From positions 1 to 64,000 of the forward strand of contig NZ_JAAXLS010000006.1 in NCBI RefSeq assembly GCF_012328925.1: a DNA stretch of 64,000 nucleotides. The letters are read 5' to 3'. A program made the translations under genes and the position numbers. This DNA is from Amycolatopsis acididurans (lineage in GTDB: Bacteria > Actinomycetota > Actinomycetes > Mycobacteriales > Pseudonocardiaceae). Under the pieces are notes generated by a model. It ran no database searches. It was not told the origin of the DNA and was given only the letters and a program-made list of their open reading frames with translations. Positions 32,751 through 41,760 of this stretch are shown here, one piece after another (within the stretch, counting starts at the first letter, position 1; each line of letters begins with the position of its first letter).

Positions 32751-34171
32751 GCGAACCGATCTTGACTCGGGAGTTCCTGCGGGAACTGTTCCTGTTCACG
32801 AGCCTGTCCGACGAGCAGCTCGACTGGATACTCGCGCACGCGAAGGCGGAGTCTTACCCGGCGGGCACGAAGATCATCGCCGAGGGCGATCCCGCCACGT
32901 GCTTCTACGTGCTGCTGTCCGGGGCGCTGCGGATGACGAAGACGGTCGGCGGCGGGGAGGTCGAGACCACCCGGTCGGATCAGCGCGGTGCCTACTGCGG
33001 GGCCACGCAGTTCTTCTACAACCAGCACTACCAGCGGTACGCGGCCTCGATCTACGCGGTCAGCGACCTGACGTTTCTGACCCTGCCCGCCGAGGAGTTC
33101 GCCGAGCAGTTCCGCGGCTGGTTCCCGATGGCCACGCATCTGCTCGAAGGGTCCTATCTGGGCTGGCGCAACACCGACACGCTGATCGGGTCGCGGCGGC
33201 GGCTGATGGCGCTGGGCGAGATGTCGGCCGGGCTCACCCACGAGCTGAACAATCCCGCGGCCGCGGCCGTCCGTGCCACGGCGGCGTTGCGCGAGCGGGT
33301 CGCCGGGATGCGGCACAAGCTGGCGATACTGGCCAAGAAGGACATCGAGCCGAACCTGCTGGAACAGTTGCTGGACGTGCAGGAGCGGCTGGTCAAGCAG
33401 GTCGCTTCGGCGCCGCCGCTGACCGCGATGCAGCAGGCCGACCGCGAGGACGAGATCGGCGACTGGCTGGAGGACCACGGCCTGGAGCAGGGCTGGGACC
33501 TCGCGCCGATCTTCGTCTCGGCCGGGCTGACCGCGCAGAGCATGGACCACGTACTGGAATCGGTGGGCGATTCGCTGCTCGACGGTGCCGTGCGGTGGCT
33601 GGGCTACGCGCTGGAGACCGAGATGCTGATGGGCGAGATCGAGGACTCGACCACCCGCATCTCGGCTCTGGTGGGTGCCGCGAAGCAGTACTCGCAGATG
33701 GACCGTGCGCCGCACCAGTGGATCGACGTGCACGACGGACTGGACTCCACGCTCGTCATGCTGGCGAGCAAGATCGGCGGCGGTGTCAAGGTCGTCAAGG
33801 ACTACGACCGGACGCTGCCCACGGTGCCCGCCTACGCCGGGGAGCTGAACCAGGTCTGGACCAACCTGATCGACAACGCGGTCGGGGCGATGGCGGGGTC
33901 CGGCACGCTCACCATCCGCACCGCGCCGAGCGGGGACCGGCTGCTGGTCGAGATCGGCGACACCGGCCCGGGCATTTCGGCCGAGCACAAGCAGCGGATC
34001 TTCGAGCCGTTCTTCACCACGAAGCCGGTGGGGGAGGGCACGGGGCTCGGGCTGGACATCTCGTGGCGCATCGTGGTCGACCGGCACCACGGTGATCTGC
34101 GGGTGGAGTCCAAGCCGGGACAGACGCGTTTCCAGGTGCTGCTGCCGCTGACCGAGCAGGCTTCGGAGTAG
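32747..34171 (+). CDS. Histidine kinase with N-terminal cyclic-nucleotide-type domain
   Basis: The 474-residue protein has a CAP-type effector domain (about 5-125; FTSLSDEQLDWILAHAKAESYPAGTKIIAEGD, then FYVLLSGALRMTK) and a C-terminal histidine kinase. The H box is ALGEMSAGLTHELNNPAAAA (His about 167), and the ATPase has N box VWTNLIDNAVGAM, G1 IGDTGPGIS, F box IFEPFFTTK and G2 GEGTGLGLD. The middle helical region is long. It lacks membrane helices, so it is a cytoplasmic sensor. It overlaps the response-regulator fusion by ATGA and is very probably its kinase. This pair appears in many actinobacterial genomes; the ligand of the CAP domain is unknown. Confidence 0.88.
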   Translation: MSEPILTREFLRELFLFTSLSDEQLDWILAHAKAESYPAGTKIIAEGDPATCFYVLLSGALRMTKTVGGGEVETTRSDQRGAYCGATQFFYNQHYQRYAASIYAVSDLTFLTLPAEEFAEQFRGWFPMATHLLEGSYLGWRNTDTLIGSRRRLMALGEMSAGLTHELNNPAAAAVRATAALRERVAGMRHKLAILAKKDIEPNLLEQLLDVQERLVKQVASAPPLTAMQQADREDEIGDWLEDHGLEQGWDLAPIFVSAGLTAQSMDHVLESVGDSLLDGAVRWLGYALETEMLMGEIEDSTTRISALVGAAKQYSQMDRAPHQWIDVHDGLDSTLVMLASKIGGGVKVVKDYDRTLPTVPAYAGELNQVWTNLIDNAVGAMAGSGTLTIRTAPSGDRLLVEIGDTGPGISAEHKQRIFEPFFTTKPVGEGTGLGLDISWRIVVDRHHGDLRVESKPGQTRFQVLLPLTEQASE

Positions 34172-34174
34172 GTC

Positions 34175-35017
34175 CTAGCCGATTTCGAGTGTCGTGCCGA
34201 GCCGCCGGATGTAGCCCGCGACGTCGTCGGCCGAGCGGTCGGGAAGTCCGAAAAGGACTTCGGTGACCCCGAGTTCCCGCCAGGTGGCGAGGGTTTCGGG
34301 ATCGGGCTTCCCGGCCAGCACCGTGATTTCCGGCGTGCCGGCACGACCGTGGCGGGCCCACGTCTGTCGCAGGAGCTCGATTTTCGGGGCGAGATCGCCT
34401 TCCATGGGCGTGGTGATCCAGCCGTGCGCGGACTTCGCGATCCAGGTGAAATTCTTCTCGGTGCCGGCTGCGCCCATCAGCACGGGAATGGCGCCGGTAG
34501 GCTTCGGCCACGCCCAGCACGGCCCGAACTTGACGAATTCGCCTTCGTAGCAGGCTTCCTCGTCCGTCCACAGTGCACGCATGGCCTCGAGATACTCGCG
34601 CAACATCGTGCGACGGCGGCCACGGGGCACGCCGTGATCGGTGAGCTCGTCGACGTTCCAGCCGAAACCGACCCCGAGCGAGACGCGCCCGCCGGAGAGA
34701 TGATCGAGAGAGGCGATGGTCTTCGCGAGCGAGATCGGGTCATGCTCGACGGGCAGCGCCACGGCCGTGGACAGGGAGATCTTCGAGGTCACGGCAGCGG
34801 CGGTGCTCAAGGCGACCCAGGGATCGAGCGTGCGGCGATACCGGTCGTCGGGCAACGAGGCGTCCCCGGTGCGAGGATGAGGCGCCTCGCGCTTGACCGG
34901 AATGTGCGTGTGCTCGGGCACGCTGAAGGACGAAAAGCCCGCCTCTTCGGCAACGGAAGCAGCCCGAGCAGGCGAAATCCCACGATCACTGGTGAACAGC
35001 ACAATCCCGTACCGCAT
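34175..35017 (-). CDS. F420-dependent luciferase-like (LLM class) oxidoreductase
   Basis: The 280-residue protein is a bacterial luciferase-type TIM barrel of the F420-dependent class: MRYGIVLFTSDRGISPARAASVAEEAGFSSFSVPEHTHIP at the N-terminus, SLDHLSGGRVSLGVGFGWNVDE (about 95) and LMGAAGTEKNFTWIAKSAHGW. Such enzymes use F420 or FMN to reduce or oxidise lipophilic substrates. ATG 35017 is chosen because a 14-bp KstR-type palindrome lies 9 bp upstream; open codons before it would encode the operator. No ribosome binding site is visible, suggesting a leaderless transcript. The operator points to steroid or lipid catabolism. Confidence 0.85.
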   Translation of the reverse strand: MRYGIVLFTSDRGISPARAASVAEEAGFSSFSVPEHTHIPVKREAPHPRTGDASLPDDRYRRTLDPWVALSTAAAVTSKISLSTAVALPVEHDPISLAKTIASLDHLSGGRVSLGVGFGWNVDELTDHGVPRGRRRTMLREYLEAMRALWTDEEACYEGEFVKFGPCWAWPKPTGAIPVLMGAAGTEKNFTWIAKSAHGWITTPMEGDLAPKIELLRQTWARHGRAGTPEITVLAGKPDPETLATWRELGVTEVLFGLPDRSADDVAGYIRRLGTTLEIG

Positions 35018-35025
35018 GGGAGTAG

Positions 35026-35039
35026 TAGAACACGTTCTA
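35026..35039. promoter_or_regulatory. KstR-type operator
   Basis: TAGAACACGTTCTA is a perfect 14-bp palindrome that fits the KstR consensus TNNAACNNGTTNNA exactly. KstR is the TetR repressor of cholesterol and steroid catabolism in mycolata and related actinobacteria. It lies between the F420-type enzyme's ATG and its promoter. This links that enzyme to sterol or side-chain degradation, provided a KstR homolog exists elsewhere in the genome. Confidence 0.65.
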
Positions 35040-35272
35040 GTTGGAAACGCCACCCCCGCACCTCCCGGCGACCAACCCGCTAACGCGAGTTTCCCGCGGT
35101 CCCCGAGTCATCCCGGAGCCTGCCCGCCGGCGAGGCATCTTTCGCCGTGCCGGTCCGATGCGAGCCTGCCGGTTTCCTCCCCCGACCCCGATCCGGCGTA
35201 GTGCGGCTGGGGATCGGGGTTGGGGGAGGAGCGGGTTGTGGCTTGCTTCGCCCGCCGGGCGTTCGCCCGTCC

Positions 35273-36073
35273 CTACGCCGTCACGTGCACATAGTCCACG
35301 ACCAGCTGCTGCGGAAACTGTGTGCTCCCATCCGGCGATCCGGGCCAGTCGCCGCCGACGGCCAGGTCGAGGATCAGGAAGAACGGATGGTCGAACACCC
35401 ACCGGTTGCCGTTGAGGTCCGCGGGAGTCCTTGTCTGATACAGGTTTCCGTCCACGTACCACTTGATCGAGTCCGGTGCCCAGTCGACGGCGTAGGTGTG
35501 GAAGTCGTCGGCGAAGACCGGGCCGTTGTAGGCCGCGCCGATGCCGGCCGAGCCGGAGTAGCCCGGGCCGTGGATGGTGCCGTGCACCGTGCTGGGCTCG
35601 CGCCCGATGTTCTCCATGAAGTCGATCTCGCCGCAGGTGGGCCAGCCCGCGCTGCCGATGTCATCCCCCAGTGCCCAGAACGCGGGCCACATGCCCCCTC
35701 CGCGCGGCAGCTTCATCCGCGCCTCGAAGTGTCCGTAGGCCTGCGTGAACCTGCCGGCGGTGTTGAGCCGCGCCGAGGTGTAGGTGCACGCGCCGTACCA
35801 GCAGGTGTGCCCACCCTCCTGGCGGGCGGTGATCACCAGGTGCCCTTGCCCGTCGAGCGCGGCGTTCTGGGCGCCGGGTGTGTACCACTGCAACTCGTGG
35901 TTGTTGACGTTGTCGCCGGTCTCCATCTGCCACTTCGAGGCATCGGCCGCCGCACCCGCCGGACCGTCGAAGTCGTCGGCGAACACCGTCGCGGCCTGGG
36001 CCTGCCCGGCCGGTAGAAGGAGGGCGGCCGCGGCGAGCACGGGAACCGCCAGTCTGAACAGTCGGGTCCTCAT
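35273..36073 (-). CDS. Secreted GH16 beta-glucanase
   Basis: The 266-residue protein has a signal peptide (RLFRLAVPVLAAAALLLPAGQAQA, about 3-28) and a GH16 jelly roll. The catalytic motif is CGEIDFMENIG (about 155-165) with Glu-Asp-Glu; MWPAFWALG precedes it and the substrate strands YVDGNLYQT and WPGSPDGST follow. It should hydrolyse beta-1,3 or mixed beta-glucans (laminarinase type) outside the cell. The start at ATG 36073 gives a normal signal; longer starts do not. It is another wall-polysaccharide enzyme beside the chitinase and GH64 gene, but shows no DasR-type site. Confidence 0.85.
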   Translation of the reverse strand: MRTRLFRLAVPVLAAAALLLPAGQAQAATVFADDFDGPAGAAADASKWQMETGDNVNNHELQWYTPGAQNAALDGQGHLVITARQEGGHTCWYGACTYTSARLNTAGRFTQAYGHFEARMKLPRGGGMWPAFWALGDDIGSAGWPTCGEIDFMENIGREPSTVHGTIHGPGYSGSAGIGAAYNGPVFADDFHTYAVDWAPDSIKWYVDGNLYQTRTPADLNGNRWVFDHPFFLILDLAVGGDWPGSPDGSTQFPQQLVVDYVHVTA

Positions 36074-36212
36074 CGAGAGTCTCCCTTCGTTTGTTGCGAC
36101 CGCAAACAAACTTAGGAAGGTGATCTTGGACCGGCAAGCGACTTAGGTAGGGATTTTCCTCCCTCGGACCCGCACGCCGGACCGTGCGGCCGAGCGGCGA
36201 TACTGGGTCCTC

Positions 36213-36971
36213 GTGAACGTGCCGGCCTTGATCTTCCTTCTCATCGCCGGCGTGGGGGCCGGTCTCACGGGTTCGGTCGCGGGCCTTGCCTCGCTGGTGT
36301 CCTATCCCGCACTCCTGGCCGTCGGCCTGCCGCCGATCTCGGCCAACGTCACCAACACGCTCGCGCTGCTCGGCACCACCGTCGGCGCAGCCGCGGGTTC
36401 ACGCCCGGAGTTGGCCGGGCAGCGCGGGCAGCTCAAGCGGCTGTGCCTGATCACCGGTATCGGTGGCGCCTGCGGAGCCGCGCTGCTGCTGCTGACGCCG
36501 GCCGGCGCGTTCACCGCGATCGTGCCCTTTCTGATCGCAGGTGCGTCGATTCTGATGCTCCTCGGTCCGCGCCTACGGAGATTTTCGGCGAATTCGGCCG
36601 TATCCGGATTGGGGCCGCTGACCGCGGTCGCGGCTTTCTGCGTCGCGGTGTACGGCGGCTATTTCGGCGCGGCGGCCGGTGTGCTGATGCTCGCACTGCT
36701 CTCCACCGTGTGGGCCCAGTCGCTGGCCCGGTCCAACGCCGCCAAGAACATCGCCACCGGCGCCGCGAACCTCATCGCCGCGGTCGTGTTCGCCTTTACC
36801 GGCAAGGTGAACTGGCCCGCGATGATCGCGTTGTGCGCGGGTTCGGTGATCGGCTCGTGGATCGGGCCCGCGATCGTCCGCAGGGTGCCGGCGACCCCGC
36901 TGCGCATCGTGATCGCGCTCGCCGGGCTCGGGCTCGCGGGCACGCTCGGGTGGCAGGCCTTCGTGTCGTAA
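36213..36971 (+). CDS. TauE/SafE-family membrane exporter
   Basis: The 252-residue protein has about eight predicted helices and the internal duplication of TauE/SafE proteins: GVGAGLTGSVAGLASLVSYPALLAVGLPP-ANVTNTLALL in the first half and YGGYFGAAAGVLMLALLSTVW-NAAKNIATGAANL in the second. Members export sulfite, sulfoacetate or other small organic anions. Substrate is not set by sequence. GTG 36213 starts the first helix. The molybdenum hydroxylase operon begins 97 bp after it on the same strand but shows no direct link. Confidence 0.8.
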   Translation: MNVPALIFLLIAGVGAGLTGSVAGLASLVSYPALLAVGLPPISANVTNTLALLGTTVGAAAGSRPELAGQRGQLKRLCLITGIGGACGAALLLLTPAGAFTAIVPFLIAGASILMLLGPRLRRFSANSAVSGLGPLTAVAAFCVAVYGGYFGAAAGVLMLALLSTVWAQSLARSNAAKNIATGAANLIAAVVFAFTGKVNWPAMIALCAGSVIGSWIGPAIVRRVPATPLRIVIALAGLGLAGTLGWQAFVS

Positions 36972-37068
36972 AGCCGTATTCCGTGAAACGGAAGAAAGAC
37001 AACCCCGGGGTATGTTCGGCACTGAGTGAAGGCATGATCTGGCGAGAAAGCCAAAGTTGGAGGCCAGT

Positions 37069-39315
37069 TTGAGCATCGTTGGCACCCGGGTGGTCCGCAT
37101 CGAGGACCAGAAGCTGATCACCACGGGCGGGACCTACGTCGACGATCTTCGTGAGGAAGCGCTGACGGGAGCGGTGCACGCCATGTTCGTGCGCAGCCCC
37201 ATCGCCCACGCGAGGATCACCTCGATCGACACGTCGGAAGCGCTCGAATCGCCGGGGGTGATCGCGGTGTACACCGCCGCGGATCTGGATCTCGTCCCGC
37301 GCAAGGTGCCGCCGGTCGTCGAGCCGTGGCTCGCCTCGGACGTGGTGCGCTATGTCGGCGAGCCGGTCGCGCTGGTGCTCGCCGAGCACCGCTACCAGCT
37401 TGCCGACGCCGCCGAACTCGTCGACGTCGACTACGACCCGCTCGACGCCGCCGCGAGCATCGACGCGGCGCTGTCCGACGAGTCGGTGCTGTTCCCCGAG
37501 CACGGCAGCAACCTCGTGCAGGAGCACGGCGGCCCGCTCGACGAGCACGCGTTCGACGGCTGCGAGGTGGTCGTCACCCAGACGATCGTCAACCAGCGGG
37601 TCGCGCCCGCGCCGCTGGAGGTGCGCGGCGCCTCGTGCACGTGGGGCGAGGACGGCAGGCTCGTCGTCTGGCTGTCCACCCAGAACGCCCAGATCGCCCG
37701 CACCGCCATCGCGGCGGGGCTCGGCGTGGGCGAGGAGCAGGTCCGCGTGATCACCCCCGACGTCGGCGGCGGGTTCGGTGCCAAGATCGGCTCGGACCCG
37801 GAGCCGGTCCTGCTCGGCTGGGCGGCCCGGCGCGCCGGCCGCCCGGTGCGCTGGGTCGAGTCCCGCAGCGAGAACCTCACCTCGATGACGCACGGCCGTG
37901 CCCAGCAGAACACCGTCACCATCGGCGGGCGCCGCGACGGCACGATCGAGGTGTTCCGCCTCGACATCATCCAGGACGGGGGTGCCTATCCGCGGGCGAT
38001 CTTCCTGCCGACATTGACCGAGCTGATGGCCTCGGGCGTCTACCACTTCCCGAAGGTCGAGGCCCGCAGCCGCGCGGTGCTCACCAACACCACGCCGGTC
38101 GCCGCCTACCGGGGTGCCGGACGGCCCGAGGCGACGGCGGCGATCGAGCGCGGCCTCGACGTGTTCGCCGCGGAGATCGGGATGGACCCGGCCGAGGTCC
38201 GCAAGGTCAACTTCATCCGGCCCGAGGAGTTCCCGTACACGACGCCCACCGGCGCCAGCTACGACACCGGTGAGCACGAGAAGGCACTGAACAAGGTGCT
38301 CGAGACGGGCGGCTACGCGGAACTGCGCGCCGAGCAGAAGCGGCGTCGCGAGGCTGGGGACTCCGTCGCGCTCGGCCTCGGCATCGCCAGCTACGTCGAG
38401 ATCACCGGCGGCGACGGTGGCGGCGAGAGCGGCCGCGTCGACATCAACCCCGACGGCACGGTGACCGCGTACACCGGCAGTTCGCCGCACGGCCAGGGCC
38501 TCGCCAGCTCGCTGGCCATGCTGCTGTCGGACCAGCTCGGCGTCCCGATGGACAAGATCACCGTCAAGCACGGCGACACCGACGACGTGCCCAAGGCCGT
38601 CGGCACTTTCGGTTCGCGTTCCCTGCAGCTGGGCGGGTCCGCGGTCCGGGAGGCGGCCGACAAGGTCATCGCGCAGGCCCGCGAGATCGCCGCCGACATG
38701 CTCGAAGCGGCGCCGGAGGACCTGGAACTCAATGCCGACGAGGGCTTGTGGCAGGTGCGGGGCGCGCCCGCCAGCGGCAGCGTCGGCTGGGCGCAGCTCG
38801 CGGCGCGTGCCGAGGAGGGGCAGCTTTCGGCGGACGTGTGGTTCAAGGGCAAGCCGACCTTCCCGTTCGGCGCGCACCTGGCGGTGGTCGAGGTCGACAC
38901 GCAGACCGGCAAGGTCGAGGTGAAGCGGATCATCGCGGTCGACGACGCAGGCCCCGTCGTCAACCCGCTGGTGTTCCGCGGCCAGCGGCACGGCGGGCTG
39001 GGCCAGGGCATCGGGCAGGCGCTGCTGGAGGTCATGAGCTACGACGCCGACGGCAACCCGACCACGGCCACCCTCGCCGACTACTCGTTCGTCACGGCCA
39101 CCGAGCTGCCGGACTTCGAACTGGTCGACATGGCCACCCCGACCGACCGCAACCTGTTGGGCGTCAAGGGAATCGGCGAGGCCGCGACGATCGGCTCGAC
39201 ACCTGCGGTGCACAACGCGGTGGTCGACGCACTGGCGCACCTGGGCGTGCGCCATCTGGACATGCCCACGACGCCGCTGCGCGTCTGGGAGACTCTGCAG
39301 GAGGTCGCGAAGTGA
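37069..39315 (+). CDS. Molybdenum hydroxylase large subunit, form-II coxL type
   Basis: The 748-residue protein belongs to the CO-dehydrogenase/xanthine-dehydrogenase large-subunit family. It has the molybdopterin cytosine dinucleotide-binding blocks ([10 protein letters not shown] about 235; [12 protein letters not shown] about 470) and an active-site loop [10 protein letters not shown] (about 345). The AYRGAGR wording defines form-II enzymes, whereas true CO dehydrogenase has AYxCSFR. It likely oxidises an aldehyde, purine or aromatic heterocycle rather than CO. TTG 37069 is preferred because GGAGG lies five bases upstream; TTG 37057 overlaps that site. It overlaps the [2Fe-2S] subunit gene by GTGA. 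Confidence 0.88.
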   Translation: MSIVGTRVVRIEDQKLITTGGTYVDDLREEALTGAVHAMFVRSPIAHARITSIDTSEALESPGVIAVYTAADLDLVPRKVPPVVEPWLASDVVRYVGEPVALVLAEHRYQLADAAELVDVDYDPLDAAASIDAALSDESVLFPEHGSNLVQEHGGPLDEHAFDGCEVVVTQTIVNQRVAPAPLEVRGASCTWGEDGRLVVWLSTQNAQIARTAIAAGLGVGEEQVRVITPDVGGGFGAKIGSDPEPVLLGWAARRAGRPVRWVESRSENLTSMTHGRAQQNTVTIGGRRDGTIEVFRLDIIQDGGAYPRAIFLPTLTELMASGVYHFPKVEARSRAVLTNTTPVAAYRGAGRPEATAAIERGLDVFAAEIGMDPAEVRKVNFIRPEEFPYTTPTGASYDTGEHEKALNKVLETGGYAELRAEQKRRREAGDSVALGLGIASYVEITGGDGGGESGRVDINPDGTVTAYTGSSPHGQGLASSLAMLLSDQLGVPMDKITVKHGDTDDVPKAVGTFGSRSLQLGGSAVREAADKVIAQAREIAADMLEAAPEDLELNADEGLWQVRGAPASGSVGWAQLAARAEEGQLSADVWFKGKPTFPFGAHLAVVEVDTQTGKVEVKRIIAVDDAGPVVNPLVFRGQRHGGLGQGIGQALLEVMSYDADGNPTTATLADYSFVTATELPDFELVDMATPTDRNLLGVKGIGEAATIGSTPAVHNAVVDALAHLGVRHLDMPTTPLRVWETLQEVAK

Positions 39316-39782
39316 AAATCAGTATGGAGATCAACGGTTCCACGGTCTCCGAGGAGGTCGAGGACCGCACCCTGCTCGTGCATTTCCTGCGGGACAACGT
39401 GGGACTGACCGGCACCAACATCGGTTGCGACACCACGTCCTGCGGCGCGTGCACGGTGCTGCTGGACGGCGAGTCGGTGAAGTCGTGCACGGTGCTGGCG
39501 GCGCAGGCCGACGGCCATTCGGTCACCACCGTCGAGGGACTGTCCGATCAGGACGATGAGCTGCACCCCGTGCAGCGCGCGTTCCGCGAGCAGCACGGGC
39601 TGCAGTGCGGGTTCTGCACGCCGGGCATGATCATGGCCTCGGTGTCGCTGCTGGCGCACAACCCGAAGCCGACGCGTGACGAGGTGCGCGAGGGGCTGGA
39701 AGGAAACCTGTGCCGCTGCACGGGTTACCACAACATCGTCAGCGCCGTGATCGACGCGTCGGGACAGGAGGTCGCCCAGTGA
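39312..39782 (+). CDS. Molybdenum hydroxylase [2Fe-2S] subunit, coxS type
   Basis: The 156-residue protein binds two [2Fe-2S] clusters. The plant-type cluster is in [15 protein letters not shown] with a later Cys near 58, and the second is in [11 protein letters not shown] and [10 protein letters not shown]. This is the standard small subunit that passes electrons from the Mo site to FAD. GTG 39312 overlaps the coxL stop; the C-terminal stop overlaps the FAD-subunit GTG. Order large-small-medium differs from the classical coxMSL order. Confidence 0.92.
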   Translation: MKISMEINGSTVSEEVEDRTLLVHFLRDNVGLTGTNIGCDTTSCGACTVLLDGESVKSCTVLAAQADGHSVTTVEGLSDQDDELHPVQRAFREQHGLQCGFCTPGMIMASVSLLAHNPKPTRDEVREGLEGNLCRCTGYHNIVSAVIDASGQEVAQ

Positions 39783-40588
39783 TCCCGGCCCAGTTCAGCT
39801 ACCGGCGTGCGTCCACTGTGGACGAGGCGCTGAGTCTGCTTGGCGAGTACGGCGACGACGCGAAGCTGCTCGCCGGCGGGCATTCGCTGCTGCCGCTGAT
39901 GAAACTGCGCCTCGCGACACCCGAGGTGCTGGTGGACCTCGGGCCGCTCGACGAGCTGCGCTACGTCCGCGTCGAGGGCGACACCGTCGCGATCGGCGCG
40001 CTGTCGCGCTACCACGATCTGCAGCAGGACGAGACCCTGCGCACGCACGCGCCGCTGGTGGCGCACGTCGCGGGCGTGGTGGGCGATCAGCAGGTCCGGC
40101 ACCGCGGCACCATCGGCGGTTCGCTCGCGCACGCCGACGCCGCGGCCGACCTGCCGGCCGCGATTCTGGCCTCGGACGGGGAATTGGTGGTGCGCGGACC
40201 GCAGGGGGAGCGGCGGATCCCGGCGGCCGAGTTCTTCCTCGGGCCGTTCACCACACCGCTGGAGCCCGACGAGCTGGTGACCGAGATCCGGGTGCCGGTG
40301 AGCACCGGAACCGGTTGGGGCTTCGAGAAGTTCACCCGCCGCGCCATCGACTGGGCGATCGTGGGGGTGGCCGTGGTCGGCAAGTCCGTCGGCCTGATCA
40401 ACATGGGTGGCACGCCGCTGCGTGCGACGGCCACCGAGCAGGCGCTGGCCTCCGGTGCGTCCGTCGCGGACGCCGCGGCGCTGGCGGCCGAGGGCGCGTC
40501 GCCGCTGGACGAGCCGCACGCCTCCGCCGCGTACCGCTCCCACCTGGCCCGGGTGCTCACCGCCCGCGCGCTGGAGCAAGCCGCCTGA
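39779..40588 (+). CDS. Molybdenum hydroxylase FAD subunit, coxM type
   Basis: The 269-residue protein has the FAD-binding PCMH fold of CO-dehydrogenase medium subunits: [28 protein letters not shown] (about 28-58), [29 protein letters not shown] (about 103-130) and [16 protein letters not shown]. It accepts electrons from the iron-sulfur subunit and delivers them to an acceptor. It ends the three-gene operon; a strong hairpin (40593-40643) follows. No maturation (xdhC or coxDEF) genes are in the window. Confidence 0.9.
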   Translation: MIPAQFSYRRASTVDEALSLLGEYGDDAKLLAGGHSLLPLMKLRLATPEVLVDLGPLDELRYVRVEGDTVAIGALSRYHDLQQDETLRTHAPLVAHVAGVVGDQQVRHRGTIGGSLAHADAAADLPAAILASDGELVVRGPQGERRIPAAEFFLGPFTTPLEPDELVTEIRVPVSTGTGWGFEKFTRRAIDWAIVGVAVVGKSVGLINMGGTPLRATATEQALASGASVADAAALAAEGASPLDEPHASAAYRSHLARVLTARALEQAA

Positions 40589-40592
40589 CAAA

Positions 40593-40643
40593 CCGTGAGG
40601 GGCCTCCTCGTGGTGCTGTGCGCCATCAGGGGGTCCCTCACGG
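40593..40643. terminator. Bidirectional terminator between coxM and yceI-like genes
   Basis: CCGTGAGGG (40593-40601) and CCCTCACGG (40635-40643) form a perfect 9-bp stem around a GC-rich loop, placed between the convergent operon end and the yceI-like stop at 40654. No T run is present, as usual in this phylum. It probably ends transcription from both sides. Confidence 0.6.
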
Positions 40644-40653
40644 GGAGGTGAAG

Positions 40654-41208
40654 TCACTTCTTGATCGCGGAGACCTCGAACTCGAGGGTGACCTTCTCGC
40701 TGACCAGCACGCCGCCGGTCTCCAGCGGGGCGTTCCAGGTGACGCCGAAGTCCTTGCGGTTGATCACGACCGAGCCCTCGAACCCGATGCGGGTGTTGCC
40801 GAACGGGTCCTGCGCGGTGCCCTCGTAGGTGAAGGGGATCGTGACCGACTTGGTCACGCCGCGGACGGTGAGGTCACCGGTCACGTCGAACTCGTTGTCC
40901 CCGGTCTGCTTGATCGCGGTCGAGGTGAACGTGATCTCCGGGTACTCCTCCATCGCGAGGAAATCGTTGCTGCGCAGGTGACCGTCGCGGTCGGCGTTGC
41001 GGGTGTCGATGCTCGCGGCCGTGATCGCGACCGACGCGGCCGACTTCTCCGGGTTGTCGCCGTCGATCGTGGCGGTGCCGCTGAACTCGTTGAACGCGCC
41101 GCGCACCTTCGTGACCATCGCGTGCCTGGCGACGAAGCCGATCCGGGTGTGCGCCGGGTCGATCTCGTAGGTGCCGGTCAGCTGTCCGTAGTTCGCCGCA
41201 GCAGTCAT
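40654..41208 (-). CDS. YceI-family lipid-binding-like protein
   Basis: The 184-residue protein is a full YceI beta barrel: GTYEIDPAHTRIGFVARHAMVTKVRGAFNEFSG, ASIDTRNADRDGHLRSNDFLAMEEYPEITFTS, LTVRGVTKSVTIPF and the C-terminal strand. The lipocalin-like fold binds isoprenoid-like molecules. It has no signal peptide when started at ATG 41208, which follows AAGGAGG at eight bases; a longer start would read through the operator region. It is divergent from a MarR gene and probably its target. Confidence 0.85.
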   Translation of the reverse strand: MTAAANYGQLTGTYEIDPAHTRIGFVARHAMVTKVRGAFNEFSGTATIDGDNPEKSAASVAITAASIDTRNADRDGHLRSNDFLAMEEYPEITFTSTAIKQTGDNEFDVTGDLTVRGVTKSVTIPFTYEGTAQDPFGNTRIGFEGSVVINRKDFGVTWNAPLETGGVLVSEKVTLEFEVSAIKK

Positions 41209-41242
41209 CGGAAGAACCTCCTTGTTGGGTGACGTGTCATCT

Positions 41243-41286
41243 ATCCTAGCCAACTTGGATGATGCGTCAACTATTCCGGGTATACT
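41243..41286. promoter_or_regulatory. Overlapping divergent promoters of yceI-like and marR genes
   Basis: On the minus strand TTGACG (41265-41270) and TAGGAT (41243-41248) with a 16-bp spacer form the yceI-like promoter. On the plus strand TATACT (41281-41286) is a good -10 box placed 8 bp before the MarR GTG, so that message is probably leaderless. The palindrome CCAACTTGG sits between them and is a natural place for MarR binding. Confidence 0.65.
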
Positions 41287-41293
41287 CGATCTC

Positions 41294-41755
41294 GTGACAG
41301 GGACCAGGTGGCTCACGGAGGCAGAACAGCGCGCGTGGCGCGGCTACATCGCGATGCAAGCCCAGCTCGCGGCGCAGCTCAATCGTGAGTTACAGGCCGA
41401 CTCAGAGCTCTCGCACTCCGATTTCGCCGTTCTCGTGCGGCTCACCGACGTCGAGGACGGCCGGGTGCGGATGCGCGAGCTCGCACGCGCGTTGCAGTGG
41501 GAGAAGAGCAGGCTGTCGCATCACCTCCGCCGTATGCAGGGGCGCGGGCTCGTCGCGCGCGAGGAGTGCCCGTCGGACGCGCGCGGCGCCTTCATCGTGC
41601 TGACCGACGCCGGGCGCGCGGCCATCGAAGCGGCGGCGCCGAAGCATGTGGAAACCGTGCGGCGCCTGGTGTTCGATGCGCTCAGCCCGGAGCAGGTCGA
41701 CGCGCTGGCAGCCATTTCCGATGCCGTCCTCGCTCGTCTCGCCGAGGCCGCCTGA
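41294..41755 (+). CDS. MarR-family regulator
   Basis: The 153-residue protein has the MarR fold with recognition helix region MRELARALQWEKSRLSHHLRRMQGRGLVAREECPSDARG and the DRR-like wing (SDARGAFIVLTDAGR). Flanking helices form the dimer interface. GTG 41294 lies 8 bp after a TATACT -10 box, which fits a leaderless transcript. Divergent orientation from the yceI-like gene suggests it represses that gene and itself. The inducer is unknown. Confidence 0.85.
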   Translation: MTGTRWLTEAEQRAWRGYIAMQAQLAAQLNRELQADSELSHSDFAVLVRLTDVEDGRVRMRELARALQWEKSRLSHHLRRMQGRGLVAREECPSDARGAFIVLTDAGRAAIEAAAPKHVETVRRLVFDALSPEQVDALAAISDAVLARLAEAA

Positions 41756-41760
41756 GCGGT

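Noticed and set aside
36796..39255. 819-codon minus-strand frame opposite coxL
   Set aside because: It mirrors the GC-rich third positions of the molybdenum hydroxylase large subunit and has no domain.
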